This document shows, piece after piece, positions 29,901 through 38,876 of a DNA stretch of 64,000 nt (position 1 is the first letter of the stretch; each line of letters begins with the position of its first letter). The position numbers were made by a program, and so were the translations under genes. This DNA comes from Marine Group III euryarchaeote CG-Bathy1 (GTDB lineage Archaea; Thermoplasmatota; Poseidoniia; MGIII; CG-Epi1): NCBI GenBank assembly GCA_001875425.1, contig MIYU01000016.1, positions 1 to 64,000 on the forward strand. The letters run 5' to 3'. Under the pieces are notes generated by a model. It ran no database searches and had not been told where the DNA came from. It saw only the letters and a program-made list of their open reading frames with translations.

Positions 29901-32900
29901 GAAATTGAGTTTTGGTAAAAAATTAGATCCGGGATCCCAGAATAATCCCAAAGAACTTGGGAAAGCTGAGCCGTTATCAGCAGTTATAGTACCATTCACC
30001 CAGAAACCGTGTTCTGAAAAGAATGATTGAGTATCATTATCTAAAATTAGTATTGGTTGTTGTTTTACAACGACTTGCTTCTCAGCAGTAGAACCTACAT
30101 ACCAGTATGTTTCATCGAATGCAACTGACCAGTTGTTAACGCCGAGTGTTTCATTCAAATCTAGGAAATGTTCATAAGAAAAGAAACCGTTAGAATCTGT
30201 AATGAGCGTTCCAAGTTCGGAACCGGACCAGTAAATTGTAACTGAATAGTCGGCTAACCCTTCACTTAAATGATTAACGAGAGTACCATTTAGATAAGCG
30301 GTTTGGCCTCGTAGAATTATGCCAATTATATCTAATGAGAGTGTAGAAGTGCCTCTAACACGAATATCGAGAGGTACTACTTCTTCAGGATATAGTTCTC
30401 CATCTTCATCATCATTTGGTTGGAATTTAACAGATATAGTGTAATTTCCAACTTCAATATTAGGAGTAGTTACATTGAAAGTGAAATTAGATTCAGTAGG
30501 AGTGAAAGAACCCCATTCTTCATCGTTGAATGAAATGACTATGCTACCATTGTTTACTGCTGCTTCTGAAATATTACCAGTGACTGTAAATTCTTCACCT
30601 ACTATAGTTACTAATGGATTTATTTCAGCTTCTAAATCTACGGTTTCTTCTTTAACTCTAATCTCATCAGATACGTAACTGCTACGTAAATTTGCAGAAC
30701 CTGGGAAATAAACGATAAGATTCCAAGTACCAGTTCTATTGCCGCAATATTCACTCTCTCCAACTACACAACCACCCCACGTATGGTCATCCCAGACGTA
30801 GTTACCCATTTCATCAGTGGTGGCATTGCCCATGTAGCAGTATTCAGTTCCACCCCACCATGACTGATAACACTCTGTATTACTGCCCTGCTGACTCTGA
30901 GTCATGTAAAAAGATATAGATTGATTTGATAATTCCAACCCACCTATGTCATTCAAACCACCAGTAATAACTAAAGTATCTCCATTAGCTATTGAAGATG
31001 GTATATCTGCAAATACTGCAGTGTCTGAATCTACAATAGTTAGATGGTGCTCTGTAATATTTTCATGGTGTTTGTAACCTGCACTATAAGATGCAGCATA
31101 CACTTTTGCAGTTCCAACTCTGATACCTCCAGGAACAATAATCTCTGCCGAAAATGCACCAGCAGCATCTGAAGTAGTACTACCTGCATCGACAAAATCA
31201 TAAGCGTCATCAAAATCTCTCATACCTAATCCGATTTGCACATCTGCTAGTGGAGTGCCATTCATGGTTTCAACATATCCAGTAACGACTAAATTTGTAC
31301 CATTATCATCCCCATCATCGTATCCGAGCTTATCTACTGAATCTGGAAGAGATGGAGATATCCCCTCAAGAACTACATTAATCTCATCGCCACACATGAA
31401 AGCGATTGCTTCTGGATCATCACGGCCGAAACGGAAAGTATCTTCACAATCATCATCATCTGGTCTTGGAAAATCAGTACTACCTCCTGTACCACCTAGA
31501 TTGTTAATTTTCCAATCATTTACATTGTATGAATCACTAGTGCTTGGAATATAAACCTCAACAAAGGCGTGGCCTTCATTTGAAACATATCTAGTCGGCA
31601 ACTCTAAAGCATTAGCAGTTACGAAAAATGCGAAGGACCGATGTCTACAAGCACCTATGCCATTTACACATATGGTTTGATAAATGTCCCAAGGATCTTC
31701 AGGATCAGGGACGTCGCCATCCCCTTCTGTGAAGGCTGAAAAATAATTAGTTAAATTATCTGCTATTAAATTTAGATTGGTCTCTTTTTCTCCACCTTCA
31801 GGCCATAAATTATACAGAGAAGGATTGACTATTTCATTAGTGGTGTTATTCCTATATTGTAAAAATTCTTGTACTTTGACATCCAACTCTGAATGTGGGA
31901 AAGGTTTTGGAAAGTTTTCAGAAGAATCTTGTGGTATGTCGTCGACTGTTAAATCAGCTGGAACGTTGCTGAAATCATAACCGAGTTGCTTATATTCGAA
32001 GTAAGAACCATCTGTACCTATCCAATATTTCAATTCAATATCATCTTCTGCAAACATGTTTGTAGGTTGAATGTAATAATTCTCAGTGCCATCTACAAAG
32101 AAATCCAATTCGACATTTGAATCTACAACTTCATAAGCTATTATTTCAGATTGAGGAGAGGGTGAAGGTATTGCAGTATATTCATCTGGAGCTACAGTTA
32201 TATTATTCCATATCCAACAATCAAAAACGTAAGTGTGATCCCAATTATTTGTAACGGGAATTTCTGTCGGTTCTTCATCATTTGCCCAACCGTAGCTATA
32301 CATTCCATAATTGTCTGGGTTGACCGAATCTTTAACAGACCATCTTTTCTCTTGTCCAAGAGCCGGTTCACAGTACTCATACATAGGAGGATTACCGTCA
32401 GTACCGCCTGTATCTGGTGGATTTTCTCCATCTCCATCACCAGGATCTACTGGAGGAGGATCATTGTCGTCATTGTTTCCATCATCATCACTATCTGCAT
32501 CACAAGGATTTGTATTTAATTGATATTCTTCAAGACCGGTTAGATTATCACCATCTAAATCTTGGCTTGCATCGGAGGGATCTAAAGGACTCATACAACC
32601 ATCGAAACCTAATACGTTCGTACTGTAACTTACCTCCCAATCATCAGGGATATCGTCGTCGTCTGTATCAGAATTACGAGGGTGTGTGCTGTTTAGAAAT
32701 TCCTGCCAATTCTGTAAATTGTCAAAATCGCTGTCTTCAGTACCATCACTAGAATCTAATGGGTTGAAATCATAACAAACTTCCCAACCATCCCAAGTAC
32801 CATCATCATCCGTATCAGGATCTAGAGGATTAGTGTTTGCATTGAATTCATCTAGATTAGTAAATGGCTCTACATTGCCATCCCCATCACAATCCCAGCC

Positions 32901-32999
32901 ATCAGAATCGTCGTCTGAATCTGGTTCAAAATCAGCCACTACGAAAGGATTGAATAATAATACTAAAAAAATTGCCCAGATGCGAGATTTTCCTCTCAA
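26916..32999 (-). CDS. Giant secreted/membrane transglutaminase-like protein with TSP3 repeats, Ig-like/CarboxypepD-reg-like repeats, C-terminal TM and DUF4129-like tail
   Basis: Signal peptide; DxDxDGxxD TSP3 repeats; transglutaminase core GACRHRSFAFFVTANALELPTRYVSNEGHAFVEVYIP..NDWKINNLGG; repeated beta-sandwich segments; TM VAVLVAILGVIGSAYGYNWY; DUF4129-like C-terminus. Confidence 0.88.
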   Translation of the reverse strand: MRGKSRIWAIFLVLLFNPFVVADFEPDSDDDSDGWDCDGDGNVEPFTNLDEFNANTNPLDPDTDDDGTWDGWEVCYDFNPLDSSDGTEDSDFDNLQNWQEFLNSTHPRNSDTDDDDIPDDWEVSYSTNVLGFDGCMSPLDPSDASQDLDGDNLTGLEEYQLNTNPCDADSDDDGNNDDNDPPPVDPGDGDGENPPDTGGTDGNPPMYEYCEPALGQEKRWSVKDSVNPDNYGMYSYGWANDEEPTEIPVTNNWDHTYVFDCWIWNNITVAPDEYTAIPSPSPQSEIIAYEVVDSNVELDFFVDGTENYYIQPTNMFAEDDIELKYWIGTDGSYFEYKQLGYDFSNVPADLTVDDIPQDSSENFPKPFPHSELDVKVQEFLQYRNNTTNEIVNPSLYNLWPEGGEKETNLNLIADNLTNYFSAFTEGDGDVPDPEDPWDIYQTICVNGIGACRHRSFAFFVTANALELPTRYVSNEGHAFVEVYIPSTSDSYNVNDWKINNLGGTGGSTDFPRPDDDDCEDTFRFGRDDPEAIAFMCGDEINVVLEGISPSLPDSVDKLGYDDGDDNGTNLVVTGYVETMNGTPLADVQIGLGMRDFDDAYDFVDAGSTTSDAAGAFSAEIIVPGGIRVGTAKVYAASYSAGYKHHENITEHHLTIVDSDTAVFADIPSSIANGDTLVITGGLNDIGGLELSNQSISFYMTQSQQGSNTECYQSWWGGTEYCYMGNATTDEMGNYVWDDHTWGGCVVGESEYCGNRTGTWNLIVYFPGSANLRSSYVSDEIRVKEETVDLEAEINPLVTIVGEEFTVTGNISEAAVNNGSIVISFNDEEWGSFTPTESNFTFNVTTPNIEVGNYTISVKFQPNDDEDGELYPEEVVPLDIRVRGTSTLSLDIIGIILRGQTAYLNGTLVNHLSEGLADYSVTIYWSGSELGTLITDSNGFFSYEHFLDLNETLGVNNWSVAFDETYWYVGSTAEKQVVVKQQPILILDNDTQSFFSEHGFWVNGTITADNGSAFPSSLGLFWDPGSNFLPKLNFDTDENGTFSFYYTPEMVWLQEEDVGNHTVRIQYDTVGYNESAHEDMFVELHRKVTLDIDEGFDSKRGDTITISGSARVNDSSIYPISGLPIELEWSQTGVSFSIGNVTTNPDGTFFYDFIIPDSAQLGEVKILAIYNSTNADFRFYESPVQVETNYRIFADVVITIEEYSAYRGDILWFNGTLLDDVGNSVPEELAEVYVFWGGSSVPKFTINTFNETGHFSYAYDPIEDNENQNLGPIEITANFYGIQYYNDAETTSTVYVWGYTEITFTDFTSVVTSGDVMYFAGNVTNDLGENITILVDFYLNDSLRISVQAIDGVFSGAYQVPIDEAKGDVPFNATTVPESAYLEADTDTVSVRVQRATQFDLDWNGGYREENSTVSGYLRDSSGSGLHNQSISIFLDGALLANITTEQFGFFTYNLSNPSELGNYTMSVEFFGTDYYLQSNLSTSAKIISSTSIFTQPIDATRSYSFEVSAILIDDRGMPITGQELTVRIFEVDYSLITDADGLASITLNLSGETPWHNSTMLGISDAQWTYTGSEFYEPSEALQQVTIYAATFISLEVSDFVIAGNNLHIQGYITDDLGTGFETELSIFLPDGIINITSSSSGFFQYNYLTPLEVEAGVYILNVSFAGSPVYFASSDSDEFRVIHDTVISLDTTEATLNSTNYIEGTVLDQLGRPVDNITVHITLNNLTSTFGQTDANGSFSLPFYIPSSHGIGPSYLFINVTSTDIYFGNISDGTIILNSITLLEISTPIALEPDQDFTGTVMLFMEDGSPVSNGSLIVELYNINMEAPSKVLITTDETGMAKFDASFSGNQTIPMNISVYYNGGEYLLESSTSSSIVYRAPDIPINIFPYVAVLVAILGVIGSAYGYNWYKNRHLRELKDIIASTADSLVDDSDYRQIILNSYKKMCKVLQSHGYLRRSFETVREFEKALHQAIPIDQDSLTLLTRLYEVADYSESIPKSMDRDTAVNSLRTVLESIESLIETSGG

Positions 33000-33132
33000 A
33001 AAATACCTCCAAAACTAAATCTAGATTGTTTAATAGAACTCATATGTATAGAGTACAGAAATATACTGTTATAAATGTTCTTCAAAAAAAATCTTGGATT
33101 GAATGTCTTTAAACTCATAAATATTATACTCC

Positions 33133-36100
33133 TTATTCAGGCCAATCAGTACCCCAATAAGCCTCCCATCCATCACCTAAGCCATCTTCATCTGAATCAA
33201 TTAAATAAGGATTGAAACAGCATTGTTCCCCTACTTCGCCCGCATAATTATATTCATCTGAGTTAGTATAATCGTGCCAAGTTCCATTGATAGTGATTCC
33301 GTCACCGTCATAATTTAGAGAACCGTCAGAAGGATCGAGTGGATCGAAACCTTCAGTTTCTCCATTTTCTATACGCCAGTTCTCCCAAAACACTTCCCAA
33401 CCGTCGGGACAGCCGTCGCCGTCAGTATCTGGATTAGATGGGTTTGTATTATTCAGATACTCTTCTAAATTTGTATATTTCTCTTCTGTACTTATCTCTC
33501 CATTACCTTGGCCTTCTCTTTCTCCATCTGAATCATAACCGTCATTGTCTGCATCCCAAGCAGCATCCCTACTGTCTAGAGGACTTATGCATCTTTCTTT
33601 ATTCTTTTGATATTCTGGATTAGTTTCATTTCTATCAACACAAACTTCCCAAATCAAAGATGCTTGATGGCCGTAAAAAGACTCCCAACCGTCTAAAATT
33701 CCGTCGCCGTCAGTGTCTGGATTTCTTGGATCTGTACTATTTAGATATTCATTATAATTAGTAAATCTCTCTGTGCCTTGTATGAAGCCATTACGATCAA
33801 AATCGTGACCATCGTTATCGTAATCTTCATCTGCATCTTCAGGATCTCGTGGATCTATATCGTAATCGACTTCCCATTTGTCATCTATACCGTCGCCGTC
33901 CGTATCGTAATTACTTGGGTCTGTTATATGACCAAAAGTTCCATTTACTTCGTCGAAATCGAATAGACCATCACCATCTGTGTCTCCGATTAAAGGATTG
34001 GACCAGCTAAAATTATCTATTCCGTGTAGTGCATCTTCAAATGATTCTTCGTAACCTTCGAATAGAGAATTATTAAATTCGAAAATATTCATTAATTCGT
34101 CTGCATCCTCATCATAGTAAGCATCTGCTGAATCTAGAGGATCTAAAAGGAAATAAACTTCCCAACCATCATGCATACCGTCTTCATCTGTATCTTTAAT
34201 AATTGGATTTGTGCCATTTAAATATTCTTGAAGATTGGTAAATAATTCCGATGAATCTATAGAACCGTTTCCATCTAAATCAAAACCGTCATTATCAGAA
34301 TCGATGTGTGCATCACTAGCATTTAGAGGATCTAGACCGTAAAGCCATTCCCAACCATCCGGCATTCCATCACCATCTGTATCGTGATAAGTTGGATCAG
34401 TTAATGCAACTGATAATTCCAAATAATCACTTAAACCATCCTGATCAGTATCGTTAAGGGTAGGGATAGTTAGAAGGATTCCATCTACTTCAGTATAATT
34501 TGAACCAAAAGCAGTATTGTTATGTTCTAAACGATTTAGAAGTTCATCTCCATCTGTATCTATCCAAGCATCGCTAGCATTCCTAGGGTCAAGTCCCCAC
34601 CAATATTCCCAACCATCGAGCATTGTGTCATTATCAGTATCAGATAGCCAGGGGTCTGTATCTGCTATAAATTCTTGAACGTTGATATGTACATGATCTA
34701 TCTCTAAATGAGTGTAATTTACGTAAAACCCATCAACATCAGAATCGTGCTCTGCATCGAAAGGATTCAATGGATTTAGAACACAGCCTTCGCATTTGTA
34801 TGTGCTTGAATTGTAGTAAACTTCCCAACCATCAAACATAATGTCATCATCTGTATCTCTATCAAATGGTTTAGTTCCATTTCGAAATTCTTCTAGATTT
34901 ATGAAACGCTCATCGACATAGATTATTCCATTATGATTGAAATCCCAACCATCATTATCAGGATCTAAAAAGGAATCATACACATTAGAAGGGTCTAGAT
35001 TGAAATTGTGTTCCCAGCCATCTAAGATGTTATCTCCGACTTCGGCATGCCAAGTATGTTCGAATGTAAAATAAACGTCAGATTGGGGCGTTGTGTCGGA
35101 AAACTGATCTATGCCACTATATCTTAAAGAATCAAAACCCCATGCGTGAAAATCTAAATTATCGATAACTAGAACATATGTTTCAGTATCGGGATACGTG
35201 AAACTGATTTCTGTTTGAATTACGCTTTCCCAAGAATTGGTATAATTAAAATTCAAATCATTTACATAGAAATAATTATACTCATCTGCCGTCATGATGT
35301 AAACGTCAACTGGATAACCTTCAGACATATTGCCATCTTCATCGATAGTGAAAACCGTTAAGGATACATCAATAGAGGTCCAATCTTCAGAGAGGATTGT
35401 TAATGGAGATGCCCAGTACTTTCCTTCATTCAGATATTTTTCACCTATGCATGATTCTTCAGACGTCAGAATAACTAAATTTCCAGAAGAGTCTGCACAA
35501 TAACCATCACTATCGGGAGACCATGGATTTGTACCGCTTTGATATTCTTCTAAATTAGTAAAATATTCGTTTTGGTCTAAAACCCCATCGTTGTCACTGT
35601 CAAAACCATCACCGACATGCCAAGAACCGCTCACTGATTCACAAATGCTTTCGTTTTCTGCAGAAATGAAATGATTTTGATTATTGATACAATACTCATC
35701 ACCATCTAAATTTGCATCTGTAGGATCTAATGGATTTAAATTATAATAAACTTCCCAACCATCTGGCATTCCGTCACCATCTGTGTCATTAGAGGTTGGA
35801 TCTGTTAAATGATCCCTTAACTCTACAATATCACTAAGACCATCTGCATCAGTATCATTTAAATCAGGCCTAGTTGTGAAAAGGCCGTCTGCATCGGTCC
35901 AATCTGAAGGATATAATGAATTATTAAATTCCCTCCCATTACGAAGAGAATCTGATTCTAAATCATTGTCAAAATCGTTGTAAAGAGGATCTAAACCATA
36001 AATCACCTCCCAACCATCTTGCATTGTATCATTTTCTGTATCCATCACTAAAGGATTGGTGTCATTGTGATATTCCATTCTATTATTGTAAAATTCGATA

Positions 36101-36760
36101 TAATCTAAATCGCCATTATTATCCACATCCCAACCATCTTGATCGGTGTCATTTAGAGCATCTGGATAATACATAGGATTTAGATTGTAATAAACTTCCC
36201 ATCCATCTGGCATTTGATCATCGTCAGAATCTGGTGATAGAGGGTTAGTACCATTTAGATACTCCTCCAAATTGGTGAAACTTTCATTTTCGGAAATATT
36301 CCCATCCCTATCAAAATCGTGACCGTCGTTATCGAAATCTATATCGGCATCATAAGGTGAAAGGGGGTTTAGACCGTAATACCATTCCCAACCATCCGGC
36401 ATACCGTCCTCATCTGTATCATTGCTATTTGGATCTGTAGAATTACCATAAAGTTCTGAAATTTCCCACTCCATTAAATTGGTGAACATTTCATCTTCAT
36501 CGATAACGCCATTATTGTTAAAATCATAACCATCTCCTTCAAAAAACCATTCGCCGCCAGAAGCGACACATTGTGATTCTGTAACATCATAATAAGTTTC
36601 ATAATCAACGATATTTCCTTCACCGTCATATCGTGGAACTAGACAATATGGATTTTCGAAATCTAATAATGCATCAGTTGCATCCATCCAATTGAGACCG
36701 TTTTGAATTTCCCACCAATCAGGCATACCATCATTATCGTAATCGAGAGTTGGAAGGTTA
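33133..36760 (-). repeat. TSP3-type repeat array (coding)
   Basis: Recurring DxDxDGxxDGWExxxxLNPLxxxDA units and their nucleotide equivalents (ttcccaaccatcnggcat-ccgtc-ccatctgtatc). Confidence 0.85.
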
Positions 36761-36978
36761 TCATCTGTATTCGTAGTCTCTGGATCTAGATGCTGCGAAG
36801 ATTGAAATGAATAGAAAGGAGAATAGGGGACTGCAGCTAAAATTATTATGGCAATTGCCAAGGCGAGATATTTTCCACCGCCTCCTTTCTTTTCAGGCAT
36901 AAAAGATGATGATGGCAAAGCCTTCATAAAGATTCGTGGAAAAAAAATTTTGATAAATGACTCTAATTTAGAGGACAA
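33133..36978 (-). CDS. Giant thrombospondin type 3 / calcium-binding repeat surface protein
   Basis: N-terminal TM anchor (KYLALAIAIIILAAV); many copies of DTDGDGMPDGWEVYYNLNPLDPTDA-like repeats; true start may be a downstream Met. Confidence 0.9.
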   Translation of the reverse strand: MSSKLESFIKIFFPRIFMKALPSSSFMPEKKGGGGKYLALAIAIIILAAVPYSPFYSFQSSQHLDPETTNTDDNLPTLDYDNDGMPDWWEIQNGLNWMDATDALLDFENPYCLVPRYDGEGNIVDYETYYDVTESQCVASGGEWFFEGDGYDFNNNGVIDEDEMFTNLMEWEISELYGNSTDPNSNDTDEDGMPDGWEWYYGLNPLSPYDADIDFDNDGHDFDRDGNISENESFTNLEEYLNGTNPLSPDSDDDQMPDGWEVYYNLNPMYYPDALNDTDQDGWDVDNNGDLDYIEFYNNRMEYHNDTNPLVMDTENDTMQDGWEVIYGLDPLYNDFDNDLESDSLRNGREFNNSLYPSDWTDADGLFTTRPDLNDTDADGLSDIVELRDHLTDPTSNDTDGDGMPDGWEVYYNLNPLDPTDANLDGDEYCINNQNHFISAENESICESVSGSWHVGDGFDSDNDGVLDQNEYFTNLEEYQSGTNPWSPDSDGYCADSSGNLVILTSEESCIGEKYLNEGKYWASPLTILSEDWTSIDVSLTVFTIDEDGNMSEGYPVDVYIMTADEYNYFYVNDLNFNYTNSWESVIQTEISFTYPDTETYVLVIDNLDFHAWGFDSLRYSGIDQFSDTTPQSDVYFTFEHTWHAEVGDNILDGWEHNFNLDPSNVYDSFLDPDNDGWDFNHNGIIYVDERFINLEEFRNGTKPFDRDTDDDIMFDGWEVYYNSSTYKCEGCVLNPLNPFDAEHDSDVDGFYVNYTHLEIDHVHINVQEFIADTDPWLSDTDNDTMLDGWEYWWGLDPRNASDAWIDTDGDELLNRLEHNNTAFGSNYTEVDGILLTIPTLNDTDQDGLSDYLELSVALTDPTYHDTDGDGMPDGWEWLYGLDPLNASDAHIDSDNDGFDLDGNGSIDSSELFTNLQEYLNGTNPIIKDTDEDGMHDGWEVYFLLDPLDSADAYYDEDADELMNIFEFNNSLFEGYEESFEDALHGIDNFSWSNPLIGDTDGDGLFDFDEVNGTFGHITDPSNYDTDGDGIDDKWEVDYDIDPRDPEDADEDYDNDGHDFDRNGFIQGTERFTNYNEYLNSTDPRNPDTDGDGILDGWESFYGHQASLIWEVCVDRNETNPEYQKNKERCISPLDSRDAAWDADNDGYDSDGEREGQGNGEISTEEKYTNLEEYLNNTNPSNPDTDGDGCPDGWEVFWENWRIENGETEGFDPLDPSDGSLNYDGDGITINGTWHDYTNSDEYNYAGEVGEQCCFNPYLIDSDEDGLGDGWEAYWGTDWPE

Positions 36979-38081
36979 AGGCCTCTTGAAAGAGTAGTTA
37001 AACTTTCTGAGCCGTTTTTAGTAATCAAGACGTCATCTTCTATACGGATTCCACCTAAATCTGGTAAATATATTCCCGGTTCTATAGTAAAAACCATACC
37101 TTCTTTCATGATAGTTTCATCTCCTTTATTGATATAAGGGGGTTCGTGAACTTCGACGCCCAAACCGTGACCAGTTCTGTGTATAAAGAAATCTCCAAAA
37201 CCTGAATCAGTTATTACTTTTCTAACTTTTCTATCTATATCTTCAGCTTTTACTCCAGGTTTGGCAAAATCCCTACCTATTTTATTAGCCGCTCTAACAG
37301 TATTGAAAGCTTCCATTAACTTTTCATTAACTTCTTTACCTGGAACGTGAAAAACCCGAGTTATATCTGAAAAGAAAGCTTGACTAGAAGCCCCCCAATC
37401 GATTAACAGCACCTCACCTGGTTCAAGAATTTTATTAGTTGGAAAAGCGTGTGGATCTGCAGCACTAGGGCCTGAAGAAACTATTGGGAAGAAAGGTAAC
37501 TCATGACCCGACCCTTCTCTCATTAATTGAATAGTTAATTCAGAAGCGATTTCTTCCTCTGTAATGCCTGCTGAAACATTCGAAAGTGTTTTTTCTAATG
37601 CAGTTTCAGCAATTTTAACAGCGTGACGGATACAATCTATTTCTGTTTTAGTTTTTTGAACTCTTAAAGATGACAATAAACCATCTACATCGGTAACGGA
37701 TTTTGAAATATTAGTAGATTCTAATAAATCCAATTCTAAGAATCTAATTCTGCGGCGTTCTACACCGATGGCGCAGTTTTTGTGTATGCGCGATATGATT
37801 GAGAAAATTTCTTTAGGATCTTTAAAATCATCGTAAGTAAAAATTTCGAAGCCCTGTAGTTTATTGGCCCTATTTTCTTCAAGTTGTGGAATAATCATCA
37901 AAGGATTATTAGTTAAAGATATAAGCAATACAATTGGACGTTCCATTAAATGGAATTCTAAACCTGTCAAATATTGCATATTCGGTCCTGGAATAACTGC
38001 TAAAAGATCTAGATTTTTCGCTTTCATTTCTACTCTGATTTTATCAAGCCAGGGAATTTCCATACAAAACACCCTGTTCAT
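36963..38081 (-). CDS. Xaa-Pro aminopeptidase (M24 family)
   Basis: DWGASSQAFFSDITRVFHV, HRTGHGLGVEVHEPPYI, FTIEPGIYLPDLGGIRIEDDV; ORF extends to 38252 but an internal Met (MNRVFCMEIPWLDK) is the likelier start. Confidence 0.9.
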   Translation of the reverse strand: MNRVFCMEIPWLDKIRVEMKAKNLDLLAVIPGPNMQYLTGLEFHLMERPIVLLISLTNNPLMIIPQLEENRANKLQGFEIFTYDDFKDPKEIFSIISRIHKNCAIGVERRRIRFLELDLLESTNISKSVTDVDGLLSSLRVQKTKTEIDCIRHAVKIAETALEKTLSNVSAGITEEEIASELTIQLMREGSGHELPFFPIVSSGPSAADPHAFPTNKILEPGEVLLIDWGASSQAFFSDITRVFHVPGKEVNEKLMEAFNTVRAANKIGRDFAKPGVKAEDIDRKVRKVITDSGFGDFFIHRTGHGLGVEVHEPPYINKGDETIMKEGMVFTIEPGIYLPDLGGIRIEDDVLITKNGSESLTTLSRGLCPLN

Positions 38082-38108
38082 TTTATTAATAAGGCTTAAT
38101 GCCCTCAT

Positions 38109-38876
38109 GTGAAAGATTCGACATATGATGAAATAATAGATGAAATTCGAAAAACACCTGGTTACGGCGTTCACGACAATGTTGAAAAAGTTTCTGAGGT
38201 AGTTGGAATCCCTTATGAGACAATAAGAGCAATTAGATCTCAATATTTGCAAAGAAAATCAATACGAAATTATTACAAAGTCAAAGATAGGGCCAATATG
38301 CATTTACGCAACTGGAAAAAAGGAATAACTATATCCGACTTAGCCTTGAAATTGGATTTTCCTCCAGCTCTTTTGGCCAACTTTTTATTGATGCATATGG
38401 GTTACTCGAAAAAAAGAACGAAGGAAATATTGAAAGATACTGCAAGAATCGAAAAACCGAGACTGAGAAAGGAATTGAAAGAAGTTATGGAAAGAGATGA
38501 ATTATACACTCCTATTTCCCACAATAAACAAGCAGCCGAAGGTGGACGAAGAGAAGATATTATAGCAAAATGGCTTGATGAAGGAAATAAAGAATATTTC
38601 ACTGAGAATGAACTAAAAGATGGAACTGTTGAGGGGAAAACTCCTGATTTTTTACTTCTTGAACCTCTAATATGGCATGGCGACAAATATAATTGGATTG
38701 AATCTAAAGCTAGTTTTGGAGAACATTATGTGCACAGAAAAAATCATAAGGGACAAATCTCACAATATGTAGAATTATACGGTGAGGGATTGCTTGTTTA
38801 TTGGTATGGATATTTAGATAGTTTGAAAAAGAAAAGATATGAAATAGTTGATCGAAGGGAATTAGGTCTTGAATAA
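38109..38876 (+). CDS. Archaeal homologue of CDIN1/C15orf41 (predicted PD-(D/E)xK nuclease)
   Basis: KTPDFLLLEPLIWHGDKYNWIESKASFGE...GLLVYWYGYLD matches the TPDF-WIESKASFGD-GLVIYWYGF pattern of human CDIN1; N-terminal helical HTH-like region. Confidence 0.8.
   Translation: MKDSTYDEIIDEIRKTPGYGVHDNVEKVSEVVGIPYETIRAIRSQYLQRKSIRNYYKVKDRANMHLRNWKKGITISDLALKLDFPPALLANFLLMHMGYSKKRTKEILKDTARIEKPRLRKELKEVMERDELYTPISHNKQAAEGGRREDIIAKWLDEGNKEYFTENELKDGTVEGKTPDFLLLEPLIWHGDKYNWIESKASFGEHYVHRKNHKGQISQYVELYGEGLLVYWYGYLDSLKKKRYEIVDRRELGLE

Noticed and set aside
32198-32752. Overlapping ORFs on both strands with His/Ile-rich translations
   Set aside because: Shadows of the TSP3 Asp codon repeats in the giant transglutaminase gene.
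33133-36760. Dispersed repeats considered as a possible repeat cassette or mobile element
   Set aside because: Explained by TSP3 protein repeats in a single continuous ORF.
36963-38252. Overlap of the M24 peptidase ORF with the divergent CDIN1-like gene
   Set aside because: Due to an over-extended ORF call; the family N-terminus fits the internal start near 38063-38081, removing the overlap.
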